Assembly: GCA_964657395.1 (NCBI GenBank)
Contig: CAZZUX010000004.1
Location: 24,627 to 88,626 of the forward strand
DNA from: G963692885 sp964657395
GTDB lineage: Bacteria > Acidobacteriota > Terriglobia > Terriglobales > Acidobacteriaceae
DNA length: 64,000 nt
Direction: 5' to 3'
A program made the translations under genes and the position numbers. Of this stretch, positions 37,675-45,286 are shown piece by piece (position 1 is the stretch's first letter; every line of letters starts with the position of its first letter). The notes beneath the pieces are model-generated. The model worked only from the letters and a program-made list of their open reading frames with translations. It had not been told where the DNA came from and did not search any database.

Positions 37675-37698
37675 TGTCTGTGATGGCTGTCACAGACA
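37675..37698. promoter_or_regulatory. Perfect CRP-type site upstream of the Crp/Fnr gene
   Basis: TGTCTGTGA-N6-TCACAGACA: a 9-bp perfect inverted repeat containing the full consensus TGTGA-N6-TCACA. It is centred about 90 nt upstream of the regulator start, suggesting autoregulation. Confidence 0.7.
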
Positions 37699-37895
37699 TG
37701 TTGGGCCCGGGCTCCGCTGAGCCGGCAAAGCTTAGGTGGCGACTCCACCACTATGCATGAGCGCGACATGGGTAGGAAGACCAATCTTTCCGTAAGGTGG
37801 GTTACCAGGTCCAGCCGCATTTACTTTTAACAGTTTGGCGCGTCGCTGAGTCTGGATGTGTCAAGGTGTTTCGGGAATGCAACAGGAGCAACAGC

Positions 37896-37932
37896 GAAAA
37901 AGAGCCAGGAACAGTTGTCAGCCGTTCCCGGC
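37896..37932 (-). terminator. Terminator of the usp operon
   Basis: On the minus strand GCCGGGAAC-N11-GTTCCTGGC followed by TCTTTTTC, 30-65 nt beyond the stop of the usp gene at 37962. Confidence 0.75.
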
Positions 37933-37961
37933 GTTAATCTTGTTCCACCCGACTGCCAGCC

Positions 37962-38906
37962 TCAGCAGCCGTAGGTACAAGCTTCTTCATCCTTGACTAC
38001 CAGCACCGGGCAGGGAGCGCCCGAGAGAATCTCAAATGCAGCGCTGGGTGCAGGTCGCGGCAGAAACGAGGAAGGTGAGGTGTTGCCGAGCACCACCATG
38101 TCAAAGTTTCCTTTAACCGCCGTCTCAAGAATCCCGCTCGTCACGCAACCATCCTGGACCAGGCAGGACGGCAGGTTGCCATCTGCATACATCGCCACCT
38201 GGCTGCGCAGCGCTGCTTCGCACGCCCGCACATTGGCTGGCTCAAGATGAGAGACGCTGCTGTCTTCCACGACATGCAGGACAGTTACGTCGACCTGGTC
38301 CGACTCGGCGAACATGGCAGCAAATTGAAACAGAAACTGTGACTTCCGTCGCAGGGAAACAGGAATCAACACGCGCATCCTGCGGTCATCCTGACCAGGC
38401 TGAAGCCGCGCATGCGGCCCGATGGCCAGTACAGGCACGCGAGTCTGGCGAAAGATGCGTTCTGCATTCGAGCCCAGCAGCCTGAGATAAAGCTTTTCCG
38501 CTCCCTGGCATCCAACAACCACACGGTCCGGCTGCCACTCCTCGGTCAGCAACTCGGTCTGTTCCGTTACGCTGCCTTGAAGCATGCGGTAGCTGATCGA
38601 AAGACCCTCTGCTGACGCACGGCGGACCATACCTCCCAGCACTTCTTCTGCGTAATAGATGTACTGATCCGGATTGGTGACAAGCAGCAACGACGGCGAG
38701 ACCGACGGTGAAGAAAAATCCGGCAGCACATGGGCGACCAGGATCTCCGATCCGTATAACCGAGCCTGTGCGGCAACAATGGGAAAGGTATGCTCGAGAT
38801 CGCCCAGGTCGGTTGCAAGCATTATCTTCTTTGGCTGAGTGCGCAGATTGCGTTCAGTGCCGTGCAAAGTCGTTGAGGCTTCGGGGTATGCGAGGGTGCT
38901 GGTCAT
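37962..38906 (-). CDS. Tandem-domain universal stress protein
   Basis: 314 residues, two Usp domains. The N-terminal domain (KKIMLATDLGDLEHTFPIVA at about 27) ends with the ATP-binding pattern G-x2-G-x9-G-S (GCQGAEKLYLRLLGSNAERI). The C-terminal domain (RMRVLIPVSLRRKSQFLFQF) has a degenerate loop (GNTSPSSFLPRPAP) and probably does not bind ATP. It ends in an odd Cys-containing tail (EEACTYGC). GGAG lies before the ATG. It follows the other tandem usp gene by 35 nt, so the two form an operon. Universal stress proteins usually respond to starvation, hypoxia or redox stress, and a Crp/Fnr gene stands next door. Confidence 0.88.
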   Translation of the reverse strand: MTSTLAYPEASTTLHGTERNLRTQPKKIMLATDLGDLEHTFPIVAAQARLYGSEILVAHVLPDFSSPSVSPSLLLVTNPDQYIYYAEEVLGGMVRRASAEGLSISYRMLQGSVTEQTELLTEEWQPDRVVVGCQGAEKLYLRLLGSNAERIFRQTRVPVLAIGPHARLQPGQDDRRMRVLIPVSLRRKSQFLFQFAAMFAESDQVDVTVLHVVEDSSVSHLEPANVRACEAALRSQVAMYADGNLPSCLVQDGCVTSGILETAVKGNFDMVVLGNTSPSSFLPRPAPSAAFEILSGAPCPVLVVKDEEACTYGC

Positions 38907-38941
38907 GGTTGGGACTCCATATCAAAGTTCGGGGACGGCAA

Positions 38942-39853
38942 TTACTTCTTTTCGGGGGGAATGGTCATCACCGGACAGGGCGCTTCTGCGAGGAGACGCG
39001 GCAGCGCACCGCGGCCCAGGGATGGCCAGTCAATCAGCTTGTGGCGAACGCCCACCATCAACAGATCGACATCGCGGGAGATCGCCAGGTCGACGAGAGA
39101 TCCTGTGCCTTTCTGTTCCAGCACCATGCCATGCAGCGCCGGCATGGAACCTCCTTGGAGGGATACGTGAGCATGGACAGCGACCTTGAAGCTGTTCCAG
39201 TCTTCGTAGATCCGCAACATAGCGCTCATGACTTCGCCTCTTTCGTGCGTCCGGCGTGCTTCGTCATAGGCGACAGCGACGGATGCACCACATGCCTGGG
39301 CCAGCCTTGAGGCATACGCGGCTACCTCGACTCCGTCATCATCCAGGTGCACGTTGCACAATATCTGCTTTGGCTTCCACTCCGGCTCAAGGCGGATTGC
39401 ACATTTCGGCCCGACGATCATTACCGGCACAGTAACGCTGCTGGCGATCGATTCTGCATGGGAACCGGCAAACAGCCTCGCCAGGCCCCGCCGCCCATGC
39501 GTGCCGACAACGACCAGATCAGCCTGCGAGTTCTTCACCTGCCGGGCCAGTTCGTCGGCCACACCACCGTAGCCACAGGCGCTGTTCGCTCTGAAACCTC
39601 CTGCACGCAGGGCGACTGCCGCGGCCTCGAGGTTGATCTCGTCCCTCTCAACATCGGTAGCATCGTCGATCCAGCCACCTTCCGGGATATAGGTCGGGAT
39701 GACTGGCCGCGACACGTGCGCCAGCAGCAGCTCGCCCTGCGCATTGCGGACAATGGCCTTGGCATAGGCGAGTGTACGGTCGGCTTGTTCACCAAAATCC
39801 GTAGCCACCAAAACAGTCTCGAAGCTGGTCTTCAGAGCGGTTGCCGTCGTCAT
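38942..39853 (-). CDS. Tandem-domain universal stress protein
   Basis: 303 residues. The N-terminal Usp domain (FETVLVATDFGEQADRTLAY) has a complete ATP-binding loop, GTHGRRGLARLFAGSHAES (G-x2-G-x9-G-S). The C-terminal domain (KQILCNVHLDDDGVEVAAYA to APCPVMTIPP) lacks a full loop. GGAGG lies 6-10 nt before the ATG. It is the first gene of the two-gene usp operon. A weaker CRP-type site (TGTGT-N6-TCACC, 39924-39939) lies upstream in the region shared with the divergent sigma factor gene. Confidence 0.88.
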   Translation of the reverse strand: MTTATALKTSFETVLVATDFGEQADRTLAYAKAIVRNAQGELLLAHVSRPVIPTYIPEGGWIDDATDVERDEINLEAAAVALRAGGFRANSACGYGGVADELARQVKNSQADLVVVGTHGRRGLARLFAGSHAESIASSVTVPVMIVGPKCAIRLEPEWKPKQILCNVHLDDDGVEVAAYASRLAQACGASVAVAYDEARRTHERGEVMSAMLRIYEDWNSFKVAVHAHVSLQGGSMPALHGMVLEQKGTGSLVDLAISRDVDLLMVGVRHKLIDWPSLGRGALPRLLAEAPCPVMTIPPEKK

Positions 39854-39923
39854 ATCCCTACCTCCACAGCTAAGAGAGTAGGTGTACTTCTGCCGGCTTC
39901 CTGTGATGGACGACAGGTCTGGA

Positions 39924-39939
39924 TGTGTCGCACGTCACC
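39924..39939. promoter_or_regulatory. Weak CRP-type site upstream of the usp operon
   Basis: TGTGT-N6-TCACC, eight of ten consensus bases, 71-86 nt upstream of the usp start at 39853. Its credibility rests mainly on the two better sites in the same cluster. Confidence 0.35.
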
Positions 39940-40073
39940 GGCGTGTCGGCTTGGGGCGTATTCGCCGATCCTTTTTAGCTGGACGGCTCCGCTTTTGGCC
40001 CACGCTCATACCCGGCGGGCGCCAGGCATACAGAACCGCCCTGTGGACGTTAGAATCAACAGCTGACCTGTTC

Positions 40074-40970
40074 ATGCCCACCCAGCCTCCAGATCGTGGC
40101 GAGTTTCCTGAAAGACAGCCCGGAAGCCCCGCTGACCCAGGTAGAGGCAAGCCGGGTCCCAAGCGGAGCGGTCCGGGCGAACCCGACGCGGATCTCCGGG
40201 AATCCGAGACTTATAAACCCGAAGTCGACGACGGAATTGGCGAAGACGCGCAACCCTCCGAGCACTCCGGTGTCTACAAGGATATGGCGACCGGCGTCCT
40301 CAACTCGACACACCTGGGAGCAGCCCAGGGCTCGGCACATGCGGTGCCGCAGAGCGTCCGCCAGGAACTGGTGTCGGCTCCGTTCGTTTCCGACTGGAGC
40401 CTCCTGACAGATGCCGAGATCATGCTGCGGGTCAGCAAGGGTGATGATGTCGGCTTCAACTACCTGATCTCCAAGTACCAGCGCCAGATCGTGCATTTCA
40501 TGTTCCGCATGGTGCACAACCAGGCTGTAGCGGAGGAGCTGGCACAGGAAGTCTTCCTCCGCGTCTATCGGTCCCGGGAGACCTACCGGGCGGAGGCGCG
40601 GTTTTCGACCTGGCTCTACAGGATTGCGACCAACCTGGGTGTGAACCATGCCCGGGATACCAAGCATGAGCGGGCCGCGCAGAACATCTACCTGGATGCG
40701 CCGGATCCTGAGACCGGGACCACACCGGACGTGGCCGACATGACGCCCAGTGCTGAGCAGGACCTGTTGCGGGATGAGCGGCTGAAAGCCATCCGCGACA
40801 TCGTTTTGCAACTGCCGGAACGGCAGCGGACCGCCGTTTTAATGCATAAGTATCAAGGTATGGATTACAAGCAGGTAGGTGAGGTGCTCAAACTGAGCGA
40901 ATCCGCCACCAAGTCGCTTCTGTTCCGTGCCTACCAGACATTGCGCGAAAGCCTGAAGGAGTTCGTGTAA
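40074..40970 (+). CDS. ECF-type RNA polymerase sigma factor (RpoE-like)
   Basis: About 298 residues from the ATG at 40074. The last ~190 hold region 2 (FNYLISKYQRQIVHFMFRMV, AEELAQEVFLRVYRSRETYR, FSTWLYRIATNLGVNHARD) and region 4 (LPERQRTAVLMHKYQGMDYKQVGEVLKLSESATKSLLFRAY). The N-terminal ~110 residues are Pro/Gly/Glu rich and probably disordered. A start at the ATG at 40284, which has AAGGA just upstream, would remove most of that extension and is a real alternative. The stop codon overlaps the next reading frame, so the anti-sigma gene is co-translated. It would direct transcription of an envelope-stress type regulon. Confidence 0.88.
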   Translation: MPTQPPDRGEFPERQPGSPADPGRGKPGPKRSGPGEPDADLRESETYKPEVDDGIGEDAQPSEHSGVYKDMATGVLNSTHLGAAQGSAHAVPQSVRQELVSAPFVSDWSLLTDAEIMLRVSKGDDVGFNYLISKYQRQIVHFMFRMVHNQAVAEELAQEVFLRVYRSRETYRAEARFSTWLYRIATNLGVNHARDTKHERAAQNIYLDAPDPETGTTPDVADMTPSAEQDLLRDERLKAIRDIVLQLPERQRTAVLMHKYQGMDYKQVGEVLKLSESATKSLLFRAYQTLRESLKEFV

Positions 40971-40990
40971 TGCAGGAAGTGAGAAATACC

Positions 40991-41518
40991 ATGAGTCATG
41001 ACAAATTGAAGCCGGATTGCGCCAAATTGAAGTCCAGCCTGCCCGACCTTTTACTGGACCCTGCTGCTCTTTCTACAACGATGCGGATGCAGCTGGATCA
41101 GCATCTCCTCGCCTGCAGAGAATGTCGGGAGGAGCTTACCGGGCTGCAGGCGACCATGAACCTGCTGGACAGCTGGCATGCGCCGGAACCGTCTCCTTAT
41201 TTCCAGACACGGATGCAGGCAAGACTGCGCGCCGAGAAAGAAGCTGCACCGGAAGGTTTCTGGGAGCGGCTGCATTCGCGCATGCTGTTCAGCACCAATG
41301 TGCCGATGCGCGCAGTAGGTGCAGCCGGATTGGCAGTAGCACTGATTCTTGGCGGCGGCACGGGCATCTATGAGATGCATGTTGCCAACCAGGCCCCGCA
41401 GACCCAGGCGTCGGCTACTGTCCGGGATCTGCAGTCGTTGGATGGCAATGCGCAGGTGTTCCAGCAGCTAAGCTCACTGGATACTGACGACGCAGATTCA
41501 GGGGCGTCTTCGAACTAG
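40991..41518 (+). CDS. Membrane-anchored anti-sigma factor with zinc-finger motif
   Basis: About 175 residues. HLLACRECREEL gives the H-x3-C-x2-C part of the zf-HC2/ZAS anti-sigma fold near residue 40. A single transmembrane segment follows near residue 105-125 (AVGAAGLAVALILGGGTGIY), and the last ~55 residues are Gln/Ser/Asp rich and presumably periplasmic. It should bind and hold the sigma factor encoded immediately upstream. The frame opens at 40970, but the ATG at 40991 has AGGAAG at a better distance. Confidence 0.85.
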   Translation: MSHDKLKPDCAKLKSSLPDLLLDPAALSTTMRMQLDQHLLACRECREELTGLQATMNLLDSWHAPEPSPYFQTRMQARLRAEKEAAPEGFWERLHSRMLFSTNVPMRAVGAAGLAVALILGGGTGIYEMHVANQAPQTQASATVRDLQSLDGNAQVFQQLSSLDTDDADSGASSN

Positions 41519-41554
41519 TCGGCTTTATCGAAATTGACCAAAGGGAGTCGCGGG

Positions 41555-42595
41555 ATGAAGGCGGGAAGCAAGCAGCGTGCAGCAGCAGCCGACCAGGCAG
41601 CGCAGGGGCAATCCCTGCCTGCGCACGGCTGCCGTTCCGCGCCCGCTGACAGGGGTGGCGTCCGCCGCGCTAGAACCGCAGCACTCCTCTTTGGCTTCCT
41701 GTCTGTCATCCCGGCTGCCACTGCCGTGAGCCCGGCTTCAACCTCTACTCCTCCAGTCGCTCACTCTTCTTCGCCTAAGCCGTCGGCCATCCATGCTGTT
41801 GCGCTTCCACCGCCGCCTCAACCCCGGCCGCCCGTCGCGCCAGCTCAGCATACCCAGCCGCCGCAACCCGGCCATCCCGCCACTCCGCCGGTAAATGCGA
41901 ACCGCAGCTATGCCCCCGGCCGCCAGGTCCCGGCACCGCAGCATGCTCCTGCGTTGAGTCCCTATACCAACAATCGAACCGGAGCGATGCCGTCGCAGTC
42001 CTTCCGCCCGGGGCCGTCTCTGGCGCCCAACAGTGCTTATGGAACACTGCAGGCGCAGAGCAACGTACGCCAGCCATTTTCGCCGCCTAGCCAGCAGCCC
42101 CGGCTCACAGCCCAGGCTGGTGGTGCAGCCAGCGGCGAACACCTTGGCAGCTGGATGAAGCAGCACCAGAACCAATCTCTTCCGGAACAGGAAAACTCAC
42201 TGCGCCAGGAACCCGGCTTCAACCGGCTGGCTCCGCAGCAGCAGCAGAACCTGGTGAACCATCTCCATCAGTTGAACCAGATGCCGCCCGAACAGCGTCA
42301 GCGCACGCTGAGTCGCATCGAGAATATGGAGCACCTGACACCCGAGAGGCGGCAAGCCGTTCGCAGCTCCGCTCAGCAGCTGGGTGCCTTGCCTGAGGAC
42401 CGCAAGCGGCTGGTGAAGAAGGCGTTTCGCGACCTGCGCGATTTACCGCCGGAACAACGCCAGGCGCTCATGAACTCGCCGCAATTTGCAGGTCAGTTCT
42501 CAGCGCAGGAACGTTCCATCATGGGCAACCTGCTGGTGGTGGAACCGTACCAGCATGCCGGCGCCAATCCGCCACAGACACAAAATGGTCGCTGA
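41555..42595 (+). CDS. DUF3106 protein, Pro/Gln-rich, exported
   Basis: About 346 residues. It begins with a basic, long signal-like region (TAALLFGFLSVIPAATA), then ~150 residues dominated by Pro, Gln, Ala and Ser. The C-terminal third has helical repeats with the DUF3106 pattern L-P-[PE]-E-[QR]-R (MPPEQRQRTL, LTPERRQAVR, LPEDRKRLVK, LPPEQRQALM). Start chosen at 41555 because AAAGGGAG lies just upstream. It is third in the sigma/anti-sigma operon, an arrangement often seen in Acidobacteriota; by position it may sense or respond to the envelope signal. Biochemical function unknown. Confidence 0.75.
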   Translation: MKAGSKQRAAAADQAAQGQSLPAHGCRSAPADRGGVRRARTAALLFGFLSVIPAATAVSPASTSTPPVAHSSSPKPSAIHAVALPPPPQPRPPVAPAQHTQPPQPGHPATPPVNANRSYAPGRQVPAPQHAPALSPYTNNRTGAMPSQSFRPGPSLAPNSAYGTLQAQSNVRQPFSPPSQQPRLTAQAGGAASGEHLGSWMKQHQNQSLPEQENSLRQEPGFNRLAPQQQQNLVNHLHQLNQMPPEQRQRTLSRIENMEHLTPERRQAVRSSAQQLGALPEDRKRLVKKAFRDLRDLPPEQRQALMNSPQFAGQFSAQERSIMGNLLVVEPYQHAGANPPQTQNGR

Positions 42596-42633
42596 ACGTT
42601 TCAGGAGAGATGCGACAAACAGCATTGGTGGGA

Positions 42634-42666
42634 GGCCGGTTTCGTACTCGATGCCTTGAACCGGCC
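42634..42666 (+). terminator. Possible terminator after the sigma operon
   Basis: GGCCGGTT, a 17-nt loop and AACCGGCC, 40-70 nt after the DUF3106 stop. The stem is perfect but no T-run follows. Confidence 0.4.
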
Positions 42667-42782
42667 CCGCCTTTGCGGCATCTACGTCTGCAACCAGAAT
42701 GCCGTAACAGCCATTGACCTTCCATACATCTTTCTCGTTACTGCAGCTATTACAAACCGGCTGTCTTCAAGCAGCAAACCTC

Positions 42783-43709
42783 TTAGTTCTTGAAGAAATT
42801 CTTCGCCAGGAACAGCACGTTCGCGGGTCGCTCCGCAAGCCGCCGCATGAAATACGGATACCATTCCGTCCCGAATGGGACGTAGACGCGCACCCGGTAC
42901 CCTTCGTCCACCAGATTTTTCTGCAGGTCGCGCCGAATGCCATAAAGCATCTGAAACTCGAATGAATTTCGATCGATGTTCTGCTCGCGCGCATACCGAC
43001 GAGTAGCCTCGATCATTGCTTCATCGTGGGTAGCGATGCCGTGAAAGATGCCGCTGGACAACAGCAGTTTCATCAACTCGACAAAATTCCGATCGACTTC
43101 AGCCTTCCCGGGGAAAGCCAGCGCTTCCGGTTCCTGGTAAGCGCCCTTGCAGAGCCGGACGCGGATGCCTTCATGCATCAACTGGCGGATATCCGCCTCG
43201 CTGCGGCGGAGATAGGCCTGGATCACGACCCCGACGCGCTTGTCATTCCCGGGCAGCGCATGAATGCGTCGCACCAGGTCCAGCGTAGCCTGCGTATACG
43301 GAGTGCCCTCCATATCGACGCGCACAAAGCTGTCAACCGTGCGGCCATGCGCGACCAGTCTTGTAACAATGCTTTCTGCCAGGGCCGGATCCAGGTCCAT
43401 GCCCATCTGGGTCAGCTTGACGCTCACATTCGATTGAAGTTTGCGTTCGCCGATAGCATCAAGCAGGCGGTGATAGATGGCCGCGGAATGTTCGGCTTCC
43501 TCCGGAGTTGTTACATTTTCACCAAGACTATCGAGAGTGGCAGCAATTCCATGCTGGTTCAGGAACCTTGCCGCATCCAGCACTTCTTCAAGGGTCATGC
43601 CGGCGATGAAGCGGGACGACATTCGTTTCCCGATTACGGAACTCTCCGAAAACCGTCGCAGCGACATTTGTGTAGACAAAGCAATGAATGTGGAGCGTAA
43701 TGGATTCAT
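42783..43709 (-). CDS. Proline dehydrogenase
   Basis: 308 residues, the length of monofunctional bacterial enzymes. It has the TIM-barrel signatures of the family: VSVKLTQMGMDLD near residue 95, RVDMEGTPYTQATLDL near 130, GVVIQAYLRRSEADI near 160, RLCKGAYQEP near 188, FEFQMLYGIRRDLQ near 260, and the substrate-binding motif EWYPYFMRRLAERPAN near 285. It oxidises proline to pyrroline-5-carboxylate using FAD and passes electrons to the quinone pool. No pyrroline-5-carboxylate dehydrogenase gene is adjacent. The ATG at 43709 lacks a clear ribosome site. Confidence 0.92.
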   Translation of the reverse strand: MNPLRSTFIALSTQMSLRRFSESSVIGKRMSSRFIAGMTLEEVLDAARFLNQHGIAATLDSLGENVTTPEEAEHSAAIYHRLLDAIGERKLQSNVSVKLTQMGMDLDPALAESIVTRLVAHGRTVDSFVRVDMEGTPYTQATLDLVRRIHALPGNDKRVGVVIQAYLRRSEADIRQLMHEGIRVRLCKGAYQEPEALAFPGKAEVDRNFVELMKLLLSSGIFHGIATHDEAMIEATRRYAREQNIDRNSFEFQMLYGIRRDLQKNLVDEGYRVRVYVPFGTEWYPYFMRRLAERPANVLFLAKNFFKN

Positions 43710-43976
43710 AAGTCAACAGAACAACTGATTGTCTCGCAAATTCAGGTTAACGTCTCTTCCGGCCAGCTACTTCCCCCAGGACCTGTCGCGCGAATACCCT
43801 TGGATTTGCCTCAGTATGGGCATCTCTGCTCTATTGGCTGCGCATCTATATAATGTCTGGTCAGTTTTCATACCAACTCGCTGAACAGCGCGACGGGCTG
43901 GCCTGGACCCGGCATAAAACCACCTGCTGAGAGTACACACAACGGACGGCATCCCCGATGTCAGTCAGGAGACTCT

Positions 43977-44246
43977 ATGGTGAATCACTGCGCAAATCCC
44001 GATTGCTGTAAGCCGCTGCACTACCTGAGAGAGGGCCGCGTTTTTATTTTCGAGCTGCCCGATCCGGCGGCTTCCCTCAAGAGCGGAAAAGTTGTCAGGC
44101 GTACAGAACATTTCTGGCTCTGCGGCCTCTGTTCCGAGGCATTTACGCTTGAGCAGGGGGCAGAAAAGACTGTCCGTATCTCGCCCAAGCCCATGCGCCA
44201 CCGTCACGCACCTGTCGCTATCACTCCTACGGCTATCGCTTCTTAA
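43977..44246 (+). CDS. Small Cys-rich protein, probable zinc ribbon
   Basis: 89 residues. It has two cysteine groups, CANPDCCKPLHYLREG near the N-terminus and FWLCGLCSEAF in the middle, that could form one zinc-binding site (CxxxxC and CxxC). The rest is charged, with a His/Arg/Pro-rich tail. AGGAG lies 7-11 nt before the ATG and a strong terminator follows, so this is a genuine monocistronic small gene. No signal peptide, so probably cytoplasmic. Function unknown; nucleic-acid or protein binding is the usual role of such ribbons. Confidence 0.7.
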   Translation: MVNHCANPDCCKPLHYLREGRVFIFELPDPAASLKSGKVVRRTEHFWLCGLCSEAFTLEQGAEKTVRISPKPMRHRHAPVAITPTAIAS

Positions 44247-44267
44247 CACGGCTCATTCTAATTTTTC

Positions 44268-44294
44268 AAAGGCATCCTTCACGGATGCCTTTTT
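44268..44294 (+). terminator. Terminator after the small Cys-rich gene
   Basis: AAAGGCATCC-ttcac-GGATGCCTTT followed by TT: perfect 10-bp stem with a T-tract. It overlaps the upstream part of the next open frame, which argues that the GH16 gene starts later, at 44333. Confidence 0.88.
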
Positions 44295-44332
44295 CCTTGG
44301 CCGCAGCCTCTTCCAGTCCATACATTCACTGC

Positions 44333-45163
44333 ATGCCAAAGCTGGCCATCGCCTTCCTCCTCCTGCTGATCTCGCTCGCAGCCCACGCTCAGAAATGGCA
44401 ACTGGCATGGTCCGACGAGTTCGATGGACCCGCACATTCTGCTCCCAGCACGGCAAACTGGAGCTATGAAACCGGCGCTAGCGGTTGGGGCAATGCCGAG
44501 ATAGAAACCTACTGCGCTGCTTCCTCGAACATCGCACCCTGCAGTGCAGCCCATCCCAATACCTACCTCGACGGCGAAGGACACCTGGTTATCCGCGCCA
44601 TCCGTACGCCGAGCGGCTGGACCTCGGGCCGCATGATCACCAAGGGCAGGCATGAGTTTCAGTACGGACGGATTGAAGCCCGCATAAAGCTTCCCACCGC
44701 TGCAGGCTTCTGGCCTGCCTTCTGGATGCTTGGCAGCAACATCGACTCCGTTCATTGGCCGCAATCCGGCGAACAGGACATCATGGAATGGGTGCAGAAA
44801 TACACTCCCACCACCACCTCTTCGACCATCCACGGTCCCGGCTACTCGGGAGGCAAGAGCATCACTAAAGAGTTCGCCTTCCCAGCTGGCGGCCGAGTCG
44901 ACAACGCCTTCCACGTCTACGGCGTGCTCTGGTCCAAGGACAAGCTGCAGTTCTATCGCGACGATCCGGCAGCGCCATTCTTCACCATGACGCCCGCGGA
45001 CCTGCCGTCGGGCACGGAATGGGTTTTCAACCATCCGTTCTTCCTGCTGCTGAACTTCGCCATCGGCAGCAGCGGCTTTGCCGGCGCAACCAGCCCGACG
45101 ACACCCGAAATAGGCACAGTGCTGGTTGACTATGTGCGCGTCTACAAGGCCGCCGAACCCTGA
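44333..45163 (+). CDS. GH16 endo-beta-glucanase (laminarinase-like), secreted
   Basis: About 276 residues. Signal peptide (LAIAFLLLLISLAAHA), then a beta-jelly-roll with LAWSDEFDGP at the start of the mature protein, YGRIEARIKLPTAAGFWPAFWML, and the catalytic motif GEQDIMEWV (Glu147 nucleophile, Asp149, Glu152 acid/base). DYVRVY closes the fold. The ExDxxE type with this surrounding sequence is typical of laminarinases acting on beta-1,3- or mixed-linkage glucans. No carbohydrate-binding module. The next gene encodes a GH55-like protein, a family that also attacks beta-1,3-glucan, so the pair could cooperate. Confidence 0.9.
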   Translation: MPKLAIAFLLLLISLAAHAQKWQLAWSDEFDGPAHSAPSTANWSYETGASGWGNAEIETYCAASSNIAPCSAAHPNTYLDGEGHLVIRAIRTPSGWTSGRMITKGRHEFQYGRIEARIKLPTAAGFWPAFWMLGSNIDSVHWPQSGEQDIMEWVQKYTPTTTSSTIHGPGYSGGKSITKEFAFPAGGRVDNAFHVYGVLWSKDKLQFYRDDPAAPFFTMTPADLPSGTEWVFNHPFFLLLNFAIGSSGFAGATSPTTPEIGTVLVDYVRVYKAAEP

Positions 45164-45286
45164 GCAGTCGCCTTCCAGCCAGCCGCTTTTATAAAGGCAA
45201 ATCAGCCGGCCGGCTCAATTGACACCCCTGCTGTGCGGCATCTATCCTCCGCTCGTTTAGCAGAAGTATCTTCCCAGGGAGCCATC

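Noticed and set aside
39902..39917. Second CRP-type site (TGTGATGGACGACAGG)
   Set aside because: Only the left half matches; the right half does not resemble TCACA.
39882..40073. N-terminal extension of the sigma factor frame
   Set aside because: Arg/Pro-rich, no ribosome site at 39885 and it crosses the usp promoter region; the start is placed at 40074 (or possibly 40284).
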